From: Morinoia aosen
Lineage: Eukaryota; Arthropoda; Malacostraca; Amphipoda; Talitridae
Direction: 5' to 3'
Assembly (NCBI GenBank): GCA_030386875.1
Contig: CM059575.1
Location: 43,120,859 to 43,184,858 of the forward strand
Length of the DNA: 64,000 bases
The position numbers and the translations under genes are program-made. The notes below the pieces were generated by a model. That model was given only the letters and a program-made list of their open reading frames with translations, had not been told where the DNA came from and did not search any database. Positions 10,647 to 21,070 of the stretch are shown here, one piece after another. Every line of letters begins with the position of its first letter. Position 1 is the first letter of the stretch.

Positions 10647-13600
10647 TTGATGCAAACCATTATTCAATGGAATGTTAGGGGGTACCGCAGAAACTACGGC
10701 GACTTGCGGACCCTCATACAACAATATCAACCACTATGCATATGTCTCCAGGAAACAATGCTGGGAGACCTAACCCCATCACCTCCTGGGGTTTACAATA
10801 TCGAAACTTTCTCCCATGTGCCCGACCCGGTTCCCGGATCAGGACTGACCGTCCTCATCCGGAGAGACCTTGGTTATGCGAGGCTAGCACTGAATACCCA
10901 AATCCAGGCTATGGCGCTTCGCCTTTGGATTGGGAATAAACCACTAACAATTTGCACCGCATACATTTCGCCAGCAGAGCCGGTTTTCTTGCCAGACCTG
11001 ACAAACCTGTAGAGTCAGCTGCCTGAACCCTCCCTTTTCGTTGGGGACTTCAACGCAAAGCATCCAACGTGGGGCAATGTACAGAGTGATCAACATGGTA
11101 GGTTGATGGACTCTTTCATTGTTAATACAAACTCCTGCCTGCTGAACAACGGGGCAGCTACACACTTTCATGTCCAAACTGGCACTACGTCGGCAATAGA
11201 TTTGAGCCTGTGCACCCCCGATATCATCCCGGTCTTGCGGTGGAGCGTGCTGGAGGACGCTCACGGCAGTGACCATTTCCCAATAGTCATTCATTTGGAG
11301 CAGTGTGAGCCAATACCTACGGAGCCACGATATATGATGAAGCGAGCAAATTGGAAGACCTATGAGGATATGACGCAGATGGACGAGGATGCTGAGTATG
11401 GGAGTATGGATGAGCTTGTCGAACAGTTCAACGGAACCCTGAGAAGAGCTGCGAACTCAGCTATCCCGGTGTCGCGCGGTGGTTTTCCCAAACACCGCGT
11501 CCCTTGGTGGACCAACAGCTGCGCCGTGGCAAATGTTGAGCGGAAGCGAGCACTGCGATATCAGCGTAGCGGTGGGCTAGCGGACAAGATTGCCTATAAT
11601 AGGGCCAGAGCTAGGGCGCAGTATGTCGAGGATGAAGCCCGCAAAGACTCTTGGCGCAGGTATGTCACCAGTCTTAATGCAGACACGCCCATGTCCAAGA
11701 TTTGGCAACGCATCAGGAAAATGAAGGGGCATTACAGCATCACCAAGCCTTGCCTAGAACTGAATGGTTCCCTCACGCCGAATCCGCAGCGAGTGGCGGA
11801 TGCTCTGGCTGAGAATTTTTCCTCCGTAAGCAGTGACGCACACTACCCTCCTGCTTTCCGTGTGTACAAAGAGAGACAGGAACAGCTAAGACTGAACTTT
11901 ACAGCTGAAGAGGGTGTCTCCTATAACGAACCATTCACCATCCTTGAAATCTATCGTGCCCTGAAGAAATGTAAGAACACCGCGCCTGGGCCTGATGGAA
12001 TCCATTATAAAATGCTAAAGAAAATGCACTCCTCAGCGTTCCGCCAACTACTCTTTATCTTCAATCAAGTCTGGAGCACTCACGATTACCCGACACTATG
12101 GCGCACTGCTACGGTTCTCGCTTTTCCAAAGCCCCAGAAGCCTCCCGCTCGTACAAATAGCTACCGCCCCATCGCCCTCACAAGCTGCGTTGGGAAACTG
12201 CTGGAGAAAATTGTGAACGTACGACTGGTCAGATGGTTGGAGGCTGAAGAAATTTTAAACCCGGTTCAATTCGGCAACAGGCAACTCCGAGGGACTACAG
12301 ATGCTCTTGTACGGTTTCAAAACCATCTCGTTAGCAGCGGCACGGCCCGGAAACAGACTCTGTGTGTCTTTTTTGATCTTTTCAAAGCCTACGACACTGT
12401 CTGGAGGCACGGGATCCTGCAGCGTTTGCATGAATGCGGCCTCCGGGGTAATATGGCGATGTACCTACAGCAGTTCCTGAGGGAGAGAACTTTTCGTGTC
12501 AAAGTGGGTAATGTTCTATCCCCGCTGCAAATCCAACAGGAGGGCCTTCCACAAGGGAGTGTGATGAGTTGTTCGCTTTTCTCCATCGCACTCAACGGAA
12601 TCACATCTAACTTGCCAGCTGGTGTTGCCTCGTCATTATACGTTGATGACTTTATGATATACTCCTCTTCAACTCTTTTGCCGTCGTTGACACGTCGGAT
12701 ACAGCTGGCAATAAACAATGTGAACTACTGGGCTGGACAGAACGGATTTAGCTTTTCACCTACCAAAACCGCAGCTCTTCTCTTTCAAGGCCGCCGTCGA
12801 CACGACCCTCCGCAGTTGTTGCTTCGTGGGGAGCCGATTAATTTCGTGCACAGTGCCAAGCTCCTCGGAATGATTTTTGACGACAAGCTATCGAGGAAGC
12901 CTCACTTGGCTTCCCTCAGGGCGGACTGTACCAGAAGGACGAACCTTCTAAAATGTGTCTCTGGACTATCCTGGGGAGCAGATACGCTAATTAGGAGTAC
13001 GCTAATTAGGAGTAAACTGGATTATGGCTGCATAATCTACCAACATGCAAGGGAAACTGCGCTAAGAACTCTGGATCCGGTACATAATGCAGCTATCAGA
13101 CTCTGTACTGGTGCTTTCCGGACCTCTCCGACGGAGAGTTTGTATGTGGAAAGTGGTGAACCTCCTCTCTGGCTCCGTCGTGTGCAGCTGAGCCTGCAGT
13201 ATCTTGCCCGACTTGATCAGCTGCCTCTGTCCCCAACGTGGGTCAGCGTACACGCACCTCTTGGACGGCACCTACCTTTCCCATATTTTCTACCTTCGTC
13301 TAGAGATTACCCTACATTGGTTGCCGCAATGCAGCTGAGACCCACGAGAGTCCTTCCGGTACTCTTTGACAACTCTCCAACGTGGCGCCTACCAGTGGAG
13401 ACTTTCTGCCCCGGGTGCAGGATGCCAAGGAAGGAGTCGATGCCAGCCAACTTTCTCAAGCATATCTTTATGGAGCATGTGCTGGAGGTGCATGGGGAGT
13501 CTTTTAAGATCTACACAGATGGTTCCAAGACGGGAATAGCTGTTCTTTGTGCTGCTGTTTCCGGAGAGATGGTGAGGGCTAGAAGATTGCTACCCGAGAC

Positions 13601-14345
13601 CTCGAGCTTCACCGCGGAGCTCTATGGTGTCTTGGAGGCACTTCAACTAGTCAAGGAACACCCGCATGATAAATTCACTGTTTTTATTGACTCGAAAAGC
13701 GTCATTGACTCTGCTCAGGCTTATGATAGCACTCACCCCCTCATTGGTAAGATCGTCTTGATGCTGGTGCAGCTTGTGCGTGAGCACAAACATGTGAAAT
13801 TGTGTTGGGTGCCCGGACACGTGGGGGTGTCAGGCAATGAGAGAGCAGACCAGGAGGCGAAGCGTGTTGCGAATAGTAATGAGGAAACTCTAAATCAAAT
13901 GGTACCCTTTCGGGACTACTATCCCGTGATCAAGGCTGCTGTAAGACATCTGTGGCAACAGGAATGGGACAACAGAATGGACAACAAACTGAGAACTATT
14001 AAAGAAACAGTTCTGGAATGGCCCTCGTCGAGGTGTCGCGTCCGCCGGCTGGAAGTGCTGCTCTGCCGTCTTCGCATCGGACATACTCGACTGACCCACC
14101 GTTATCTAATGGAGCGACAACCACAGCCGCGATGCGAGCGGTGTCACGTTCCTCTGACCGTCAAACACATACTTGCGGAGTGCCCGAGATATGCAGCTGA
14201 CCGAAGTGTATGCTTTCCAAACCTCCGTCTTTTTGCCGTGGATGAGGTGCTAACCAAGATGCTTGCGGAGATCGAACGTGTGACTTTCAATGTGGATGCT
14301 CTGGTGTTGTTTCTTGAGAGATGCAAATTGCTGTCGGAATTCTGA
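10647..14345 (+). pseudogene. LINE ORF2 (endonuclease-RT-RNase H) with one premature stop
   Basis: Read through a single TAG at 11010-11012, the frame is about 1232 codons. The apurinic-type endonuclease shows QWNVRG near the start, LQET, GDFN (about 11044) just after the stop, and SDHFPIV. The reverse transcriptase has FFDLFKAYD (about 12370), GLPQGSVMS and the catalytic YVDD (about 12640). RNase H follows with YTDGS, TAEL, IDSKS and GHVGVSGNERAD (13510-13850). A Cys/His motif (CERC...H...C, about 14126-14185) closes the protein. The stop falls inside the endonuclease, so this copy should not make full-length protein unless the stop is read through. The part from the ATG at 11103 (1080 aa) is intact. 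Confidence 0.92.
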
Positions 14346-14599
14346 TCGAAGATCATACTTAATCATCCGTATCGTTTTTGTTTTTGTTGTCCATACTTTC
14401 ACGTGCTTGGAAATGTATGTACTCCTTGTTGTACTACTTCAAGAGAGTTAACGGGAAGCCACGCTGTAAGGCGTTATAGCCAAACGTGTTTTTCGTCTTG
14501 GAAGTTTTGAGGATGAAGAAACTGTAATATGGCCGGGCGCGCTGCGCTGATACCTCGGGGGTTTCAGCGTGGGTAAGGCGTCCGGTCATAAATGGGTGG

Positions 14600-14630
14600 G
14601 CAGCTGAAACCCCCTACGGGGTTTGGCTGC
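14600..14630 (+). promoter_or_regulatory. 3' UTR hairpin of the I-like LINE
   Basis: GCAGCTGAAACCCC pairs with GGGGTTTGGCTGC around a CTA(C) loop, with a G-U or mismatch step. It lies 250 bases downstream of the ORF2 stop. A comparable hairpin occurs at the same relative place in the decayed LINE (23486-23528), so it may be the RNA structure recognised by the reverse transcriptase (inference). Confidence 0.6.
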
Positions 14631-14849
14631 TCCGTGCGTTCGAATGTACTGTGTTGTGAACAAATTTTAATGGGGAGACACTTGTAATTTTGAGTTGTAA
14701 TTATGACCATGGTGCTCATATAATTTTGATGTTTCTAATAATATTGATGTTTATCTTGTGTAATTATTTAGAAGAGTCTGATACGAATTAAATTATGTGA
14801 CCTTCGGTGCGATATAGTTTGAGTAACTGAAGCGCTAGCAAACCCATGT

Positions 14850-14873
14850 TACTACTACTACTACTACTACTAC
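14850..14873 (+). repeat. (TAC)8 tail of the LINE
   Basis: Eight TAC units end exactly at the right target-site duplication. Short tandem tails replace poly(A) in I-type elements. Confidence 0.9.
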
Positions 14874-15069
14874 TTGTTTTTGATAGGAAAATAGTTTATT
14901 TAATTCATTATCGTCCGAAAGTTACGTTGTGTCGAGATTTTAGAAGCGAAATACATTTTTAGGTGGTGAAAATATTTATTCATTTATGCAGGGATGAGTT
15001 GTTGGCTTTTATTTTGCTCCCCACTCTTATAAATTTAGTGATGTAATGTATCGAGCTGAGAGTTTGCTA

Positions 15070-17610
15070 GGCCTTTTTTTTTTGTTGCAATTAAAAAATT
15101 GCAAGGACCATCGTTTTGTGGCGCTCTGCTATGCTGTTTTTACATCACCTATGGCTTTCTTCTTCAGCTCTGATTTTTTTTCATAACCTTTATCTTCAAC
15201 TTTCTGTTTCTATGCGTTGCGCATCTTGTGTGTAAACACACCTTGTGTATTAATTCCTCATTGACTGTATGTACTCCGTACTTAAAAGTGTGTCTTCCTT
15301 TCTTTGAAAAGCTATCTTGTGGTAAGAGAGGCTGATTCCAAGTTATACTCTAAGCTAATCTGCAGAACTTGTTAGTATTTACATTGAAAATTTGCTGTTC
15401 TAAAGGAGAACATGCTAAGTCCTGCAAGTGACTTACTTAGGCCATTCATATGTTGAAATAGAATGCGTTTTTGATTCCGTTGCTGACCACCTTTCGCTTC
15501 ACTGCTGTCATTTGTATTTATTTACAATTTAACTATTTATTATTTTTATACAGAAATGTTGTGGAATAACTTCGGAGAGATATTGAATGCGGTAGCTTTT
15601 TTAGGGAAACGCACCAGAGAATGAACCAAATAATGGATGATTCCTCTCAGGGGGATACAACTATTGTATCTATGGGCCCCTCAGGGGGAGACAGCTATTG
15701 TATCTATGGGAATTAGCGCTCCCAGGGGAAAAATGTGAGGGCCCGAGCTGAGAGTTCGGTAGGCCTTCTTTTGTTGAAATAAAAATTTTTTTGTTATGTT
15801 AAGGACCAACTTTTTTCGGTTCACTAATGCCCTGTTTTTCAGCACCTCTGACTTTCTTCTTCAACTTTTATCTTATTTCATGAACTTCTTTCCCATCTTA
15901 CTGTTTCTATGCCCTTTCTGCATAGATTCCTCATTTTCTTATCTCCATACTAAATGGTGCCTTCCTCCTTCCTCTCTTCGATACGCTCTATTTTTGCAGC
16001 GGTTAGGAAGGCTTAAACTAACTTATATTCTTAATCTTATTGTATCTATGGGAATTAGCCCTCTCAGGGGGATTACGTGAGGGCCCAAGCTAAAGGTTAG
16101 GTAGGCTTTTTTTGTTGAAATAGAATAGGTGTTTGTTTTACTACGGACCATCTTTTTTCGGTTCTCTGCTGTCCTGTTTTTCAGCACCTAATTTTTTCTT
16201 CAACTTTTTCTTGTTTCATGAACTTCTTTCTTAGCTTACGATTTCTATGCACCTTGTGCATAGATTCCGCGTTCCCTCAACTCCATACTAAATGGTGCCT
16301 TCATCCTTCTTCTCTTTGAGCATCTTTGTCGTGGTAAAGGGAGGCTAAAACTTTCTTATATAATAATAATTATAAAAATAGTTATGGACTTTAATTTACT
16401 CATCAGCTCATACACTTCATGCTAAAGGGAGCCCTCCCACTCCACAAAAATACTCGGTACGTTACTTAAGCTGGGTGTTACAGCCACATTTTCTGCGTTT
16501 ATTTTTTGTATCCTAATAAGTAATATGTACAGTGACGGTCTTGTACTGCTCCTCCGTTATTTTCTGACTTGCTGTTCTCGAGTGTAGTATTCCTGCGTGT
16601 AGCGCTCCCAACGAATCTGTATCAAATTAATTGGGGTTCCTGACTTTGAGTTCTAATTAGGAAATTACCTTTTTTATTGAGAGAGCGTAGGTTTTTGTTT
16701 TATTATGGGTCATCCTATTTCGATTCACTGCTGTCAATTTTTCACCATTTCTGGCGTTTTCCTTCACCTATTACCTGGTTTCATGAACTGCCCTCTTTAT
16801 TTGCTATTAGTTAGGTGCATGGAGTCTTGTGTGAGAACAAACCTTGTGCATACATTTCCCGTTCTTTCAAGTTGACATTGAATGATTCCTTCATCTATTT
16901 GATAGAACTTTGTTGTGGTTAGAGAGGCTTATACTACTAATTATCTAACATAATGTTGTTTAGTGTGAACTGACTATTTCTCGGTTCATTGCAATCCTGT
17001 TTTTTGAAACCTAACATTCAACGTATAATTTTTATCATAAACTTCCTACCTTGCTGCTTCCATCTAAAATATCTTCTGCAAGAACACACCTTGTACATAG
17101 ATTCCCTGATCTCTTAATGCCCTGCCAAATGGTGCCTTCTTTTTTCCTGTTTGCGAAACTCCTTTTTTTGCGGAGAGAGGTGCTAAACGATGTCATATTC
17201 TTTTATATTTTCGTCATCTTATCGTTGCTTTATATAATCCGTACTACCATGTATCATAAATGCGGGTAATTTTAACTTTCCCGCATAGCAATAATCAATG
17301 CTCTCTGTTCTTAGCACTCCAATGGCGAATGTAGGAGGTCTTGAGCTAAAGGTTAGGTAAGCCTTCATTTCGTTGAAGTAGAATAGCTTTTTTTTGTCAT
17401 TTTGTTACGGGCCATCTTTTCTACGGTTCACTGCTGTCCTGTTTTTCGTCACCTACTACATTCTTCTTCAAATTTCATCTTATTTCATAAACTTCTTACT
17501 AAACTCACTGTTTCTACGCACATTGTGGATGGATTCCGCGTTCCCACAACTCCATACTAAATGGTGCCTTCCTCTCTTCGGAACCCTTTCTTTTAGCGGT
17601 TTGGGAGGCT
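15070..17610 (+). repeat. Degenerate tandem sub-repeats inside copy B
   Basis: The same core as in copy A occurs at about 15070-15330, 15770-16025, 16110-16345, 16690-16935, 16960-17180 and 17355-17610. There are six units here against five in copy A; the extra unit carries the same GGGAATTAGC and GTTAGGTAGGC flanks as its neighbours, consistent with unequal exchange. Confidence 0.7.
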
Positions 17611-17840
17611 AGAACTATCATCTAATCTAATCCTTCTCTGTGGATCTATGGATCGCCTGTGTTGCGGATGAAAAGGCTCAAACTAACATCTAATCAAATC
17701 TAATCCGCCCTCTGTTCGTTATGTAACTTTAAGAAATGCAATAGTTTATAACGGGTGTGTGTTCAAGTACTCAATGTGTTCGAGTTTCTTTGGTATTGAA
17801 GCAGGAATGGCGCTTGAAAGAAAATTTTGCAATTTTTTAG

Positions 17841-18018
17841 CGAGACCACGCTGTGGTTGTGGGCATTCACATGCCCAAGGGCTCGAAGGTCCTCTACCTG
17901 GGGGCTGCCAACGGCACCACGGTGTCGCACGTGTCTGACATCGTCGGGGAGGAAGGTGCTGTGTATGCCGTAGAATTTTCCGCTCGGTCAGGCCGTGACC
18001 TCGTAAAAATGGCGACGA
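17841..18018 (+). pseudogene. Fibrillarin (rRNA 2'-O-methyltransferase) fragment
   Basis: The frame reads [17 protein letters not shown], then [20 protein letters not shown] and [10 protein letters not shown]. This is the S-adenosylmethionine-binding core of fibrillarin, the box C/D snoRNP methyltransferase. Only about 58 codons are present, starting abruptly at the insertion border, with no start codon and no intron visible within it. It continues without a break into the gypsy sequence, so it is a captured fragment and not a gene. Confidence 0.85.
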
Positions 18019-18089
18019 AGATTTCGAATCTCCAAAGTAAATTTGATCGTTACAAGTGCTCTGAAATTAAGATGGCGCATTCTACAGTT

Positions 18090-18740
18090 TGCTGTCCTGC
18101 ATTCGACGTTGGAGTGGAAACAGTTAGTAATATCTACAACGATTCAAGTACAGTGTGCAGACGTTCTTCAGAAGGCGGGAAACAATGGTGGTAACAAAGC
18201 TAGTATTATAGTTGAAGCTTCGCCTGTAAACATCATTACTGATCTAAAACGAAGAATTTAACCTACGTTACTCACTGATGCTACATATGAGGAACTTGAA
18301 GGAAAGTTAATACTACAATTTAAAATCAAGAAATCCACTGTTGGCGCATCTGTTACATTTCTGAACAGAGAGCAAAGTGTTACAAAAGGTATGCTAAAAC
18401 GTTAAATGACTTTGCATTTTCGTGCAACTACGAAAATTACGGTCGCGATCGTCTCTTTAGAGATGCTCTTGTGGCCGGTCTACATTCAGCGCAAATTCTC
18501 AGCGCGGGTCTACAGAAGTGTGACAGCAAGTCCTTTAACAGTAAAGCTTCGACGCTCCAGATATCATTCGTGAGGATTCATCTTCATCGTTTTTCACTAC
18601 AGAAAAACTACAGCCGAATTACATATGTATTCGCTGCGGAACTAGGCAGAAGCACCTTACAAAGAATTGCTATGCCCTAAAATTAAATTAATAAAATGCA
18701 AAAAATGTGGAAAAAAGGCCACATTTCTAAAGTTTGCAAT
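18090..18740 (+). pseudogene. Ty3/gypsy gag remnant
   Basis: Pieces in shifting frames resemble gypsy gag: a capsid-like segment with LTDATYEELEGKLILQF (about 18275-18325) and YAKTLNDFAFSCNYEN (about 18390-18440). Two zinc knuckles follow: CIRCGTRQKHLTKNC (about 18627-18672) and CKKCGKKGHISKVC (about 18697-18738). Several frameshifts and stops interrupt it. Confidence 0.7.
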
Positions 18741-19376
18741 TTACGACTGCAGCACGACCTCCTCCTGTTAAGCCTACACGAAGGGGACCTACACGAGAAG
18801 AATTTGACGCAGCTCGCACTTACACAGTGCAGCTGGAAAGGAGCGGTTCTCAGTGCAACGTCGGAAGAGAAGATGTGTCAATGAAGAGTTCAAGTAAGCC
18901 TCTACAGCGGAAGAACGAAGTTATTCTACAAAAGCCTAGGAACGATACTTGTGACGGTAACTATGTTCATAATTTCTCTGATGTACAAACTAATTACGCG
19001 TTATTTCAGTCACATTGTATTCCTCAAAGTGTCACAAAACTTACTCCTTCTGTTGCGCTGAACAATCGTAAAATTGTTACTTCCAGAGATAGAGTTCATC
19101 CTAAATATTCTTTGTCCAGAGCTAAGCCTATGTTTGTAACTCAATTCTCTGATGATCTGTTTAATGATTCTTACTTGTCATCTGATTCAGTCTAACGTTA
19201 AAGATACCGTTCATCTAGATGTGTTGCATGATGCAGTTCCTGTATTTTTAAAGCACGCCGTGTTCTAGTAAGACTAAAAGACTCCTGCTTTGACACCGGT
19301 CAGCAGTTTACCTGTACAAAATTTACCTTGTAGATCAGTTAAAATAACTAAACCTGTAATGCGAATAGGTTGCTAA
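18741..19376 (+). pseudogene. Ty3/gypsy pol fragments after internal deletion
   Basis: An open stretch to 19194 follows the knuckle. Just after it, TVHLDVLHDAVPVFLKHA (about 19203-19260) resembles the segment before the RT fingers of gypsy pol. It jumps soon afterwards to SLPVQNLPCRSVKITKPV (about 19300-19370), which resembles the C-terminal tail of gypsy integrase/pol, ending at a TAA. The polymerase core between them is deleted. Confidence 0.6.
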
Positions 19377-19406
19377 GTTTTCCTCCCGTGTGTCATATAT
19401 TCATCT

Positions 19407-19802
19407 AAAAGGGAGGGAAATTGTTGTATATTAAAATATGCATCGTATAATGTGATACTGGTTTTATGAGTACGAGTTCCGGAGCGGAGGTTTGCGCGTC
19501 TTGCCGGATGCCATATCGCGTTCAGGTCAGATGTCTTTATGGGACCTCCGCCGGAAGCTGTGCCTTCGGGGCGCATCGCATTGGTATGCACCGGAAGAGC
19601 ATTGTTTAACTTCCGAGCGCTATAGCTTATAAGCAGAGTCGGTGTATGGATGATTCAGTACAAGAATAGGAACCTAGCTAAGAGTTTCCTTTTCCTACTC
19701 CTGAAGCTAACGCTTCAGTTACGGTAGTTACTGCTACCGATACTGTAGTTTGCAGCTACAATTACTAATCCTAATATCGTGATGAAAAACCACGATATAA
19801 CA
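19407..19802 (+). mobile_element. Polypurine tract and 3' LTR of the gypsy remnant
   Basis: AAAAGGGAGGGAAA (19407-19420) is followed by TGTTG at 19422; the unit ends ATAACA at 19802, giving an LTR of about 381 bp. A TATA-like CTTATAAGCAGAG lies at about 19627. The last 30 bases hold a hairpin (ATATCGTG/CACGATAT). Only one LTR is present. Confidence 0.65.
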
Positions 19803-21010
19803 AGGGTGTTGGCATTACTCGAAAAATTTAAATGCTCGAAACGCATATACATTTGAAAATACATTCTCCCGCTGTTTAGTTCATGAACTTATAAGCGGAA
19901 TTCTTATGTCGCTCTTTTTATTACAAATGAACGATATCTCTATGTTTAATTTTATATGATCCTTTTTACAATTGAACACGGCGCGCAATCGTCTGCTTCA
20001 TCAGTATAGAAAAGTATCAAAACACCCTGTATGACTGAATTAAACTAATTTTCCTATTGTTTCAATTGAGCATTTAATTTAAGAAGATGTCCGTATGATG
20101 AACTCGGAGATCGATAACCGTTTAGTACTGGTGGAAAAGCTCGGAGGCGGACGGAATTCTATTTTTATAAAATCCGTCGTGCGGAAGCAACACCGGCTGT
20201 CGGTTCTGTTTCTGATCGTACGTCTGGAAGGCAGAGTACGCTGCATCGTAGTACGCTGCCGCCGCTGACGTCATGTAACCCTAGTGACGTCATCCGGCTT
20301 GTTTGGAATGAAGCCTTTCTATTGGCTAGTCGAGCTGGCATATGTGCACTGACGTCCCCATAGGAGTGACTTTACCTCCTTTAGTCTACCATGCTGTGCA
20401 CTTTTAAGCGGTTGACTTAGTGCGATAGCGTTGATACAATTTTTAAGATATTGATTTACAATTGAGCGTTACGAATAACTCTAGCGTATTTAACTATTTC
20501 GCAATATGAAATATCAGTTTATGATAATTGTATTAATGGCATTATAAAAGTTAGCTACTGAACAATACAAACAATATTTATAGTAAATCTTCCTAGTATC
20601 GATGTCTTGCAATTTTCTGTCGGTCGGTTGACATTCTTCTCCTTTCGTGTCCTCTTCGAAGATGGGGTGAAGCTGGTATAGAGAGAGATGATAACCGTCA
20701 GCGACTCACCACATTTTTCTGGCTTAATCGAACGATTCGAATAACGGAGCGTCCTCCTTCGAATGCTCGTTTTTTTATATGTGTCGTGGGTAGAATCACA
20801 ACAGTGATTTATCTACCCGCGAAAAAGAAAGCGAGTCCGGGTGACTTCAGTAATCTTATGAATAGCAAATAATTTGCCAACCAATGCGCTCCAATATCTG
20901 TTAAAAGCATATGACAAACTTTGGAATTTCAAACAAGTCTACCAACCGTGGAAACAAGCCATTATAATTTCTATCCCGAAACCCGGCAAAGATTAGTCTA
21001 ACCCTAACAA

Positions 21011-21070
21011 TTATATATATATAGACATATATAATTGTTATTTATTATGCAATATGTCTATATATATATA
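21011..21070. repeat. AT-rich palindrome inserted in the decayed RT
   Basis: TATATATATAGACATAT and ATATGTCTATATATATA form inverted arms around about 20 bases. It separates the NPNNY part of the RT from its continuation (CKTYEKII-like, about 21097), so it was added within the coding region. Confidence 0.6.

Larger units (their letters stand above)
8262..14873 (+). mobile_element. Near full-length I-like non-LTR retrotransposon (LINE)
   Basis: This 6.6-kb element has a 5' UTR of about 470 bp, ORF1 with three zinc knuckles, ORF2 with endonuclease, reverse transcriptase and RNase H, a 3' UTR of about 500 bp with a strong hairpin, and a (TAC)8 tail. A perfect 10-bp target duplication flanks it and the empty site is visible in copy A, so both ends are fixed. 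Triple-CCHC ORF1, RNase H after the RT and a short tandem tail instead of poly(A) point to the I group; the exact clade was not determined. One nonsense codon in ORF2 is the only clear coding lesion, suggesting a recent insertion. Confidence 0.92.
17840..19802 (+). mobile_element. Internally deleted Ty3/gypsy remnant fused to a fibrillarin fragment
   Basis: The insertion interrupts copy B at a site that is continuous in copy A (about 3150). In order it holds a fibrillarin coding fragment, a frameshifted gag, a zinc-knuckle region, a short piece from the start of the RT region, the extreme C-terminus of pol, a polypurine tract and one LTR ending TG...CA. No 5' LTR was found. Most of pol (protease, RT, RNase H, integrase) is missing. 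It is clearly non-functional. Confidence 0.75.
7871..20400. repeat. Segmental repeat block, copy B, split by two insertions
   Basis: Matching segments are 7871-8261, 14874-17838 and 19803-20400, all collinear with copy A. They are interrupted by the I-like LINE (8262-14873) and the fibrillarin-gypsy chimera (17840-19802). Copy B has an extra sub-repeat of about 360 bp (around 15690-16050) relative to copy A, so sub-repeat number changed after duplication. Both insertions are absent from copy A and are therefore younger than the duplication or specific to this copy. Confidence 0.85.

Noticed and set aside
17853-18194. Intact fibrillarin gene
   Set aside because: Only about 58 codons match; it starts abruptly at the insertion border and the rest of the ORF is gypsy-derived.
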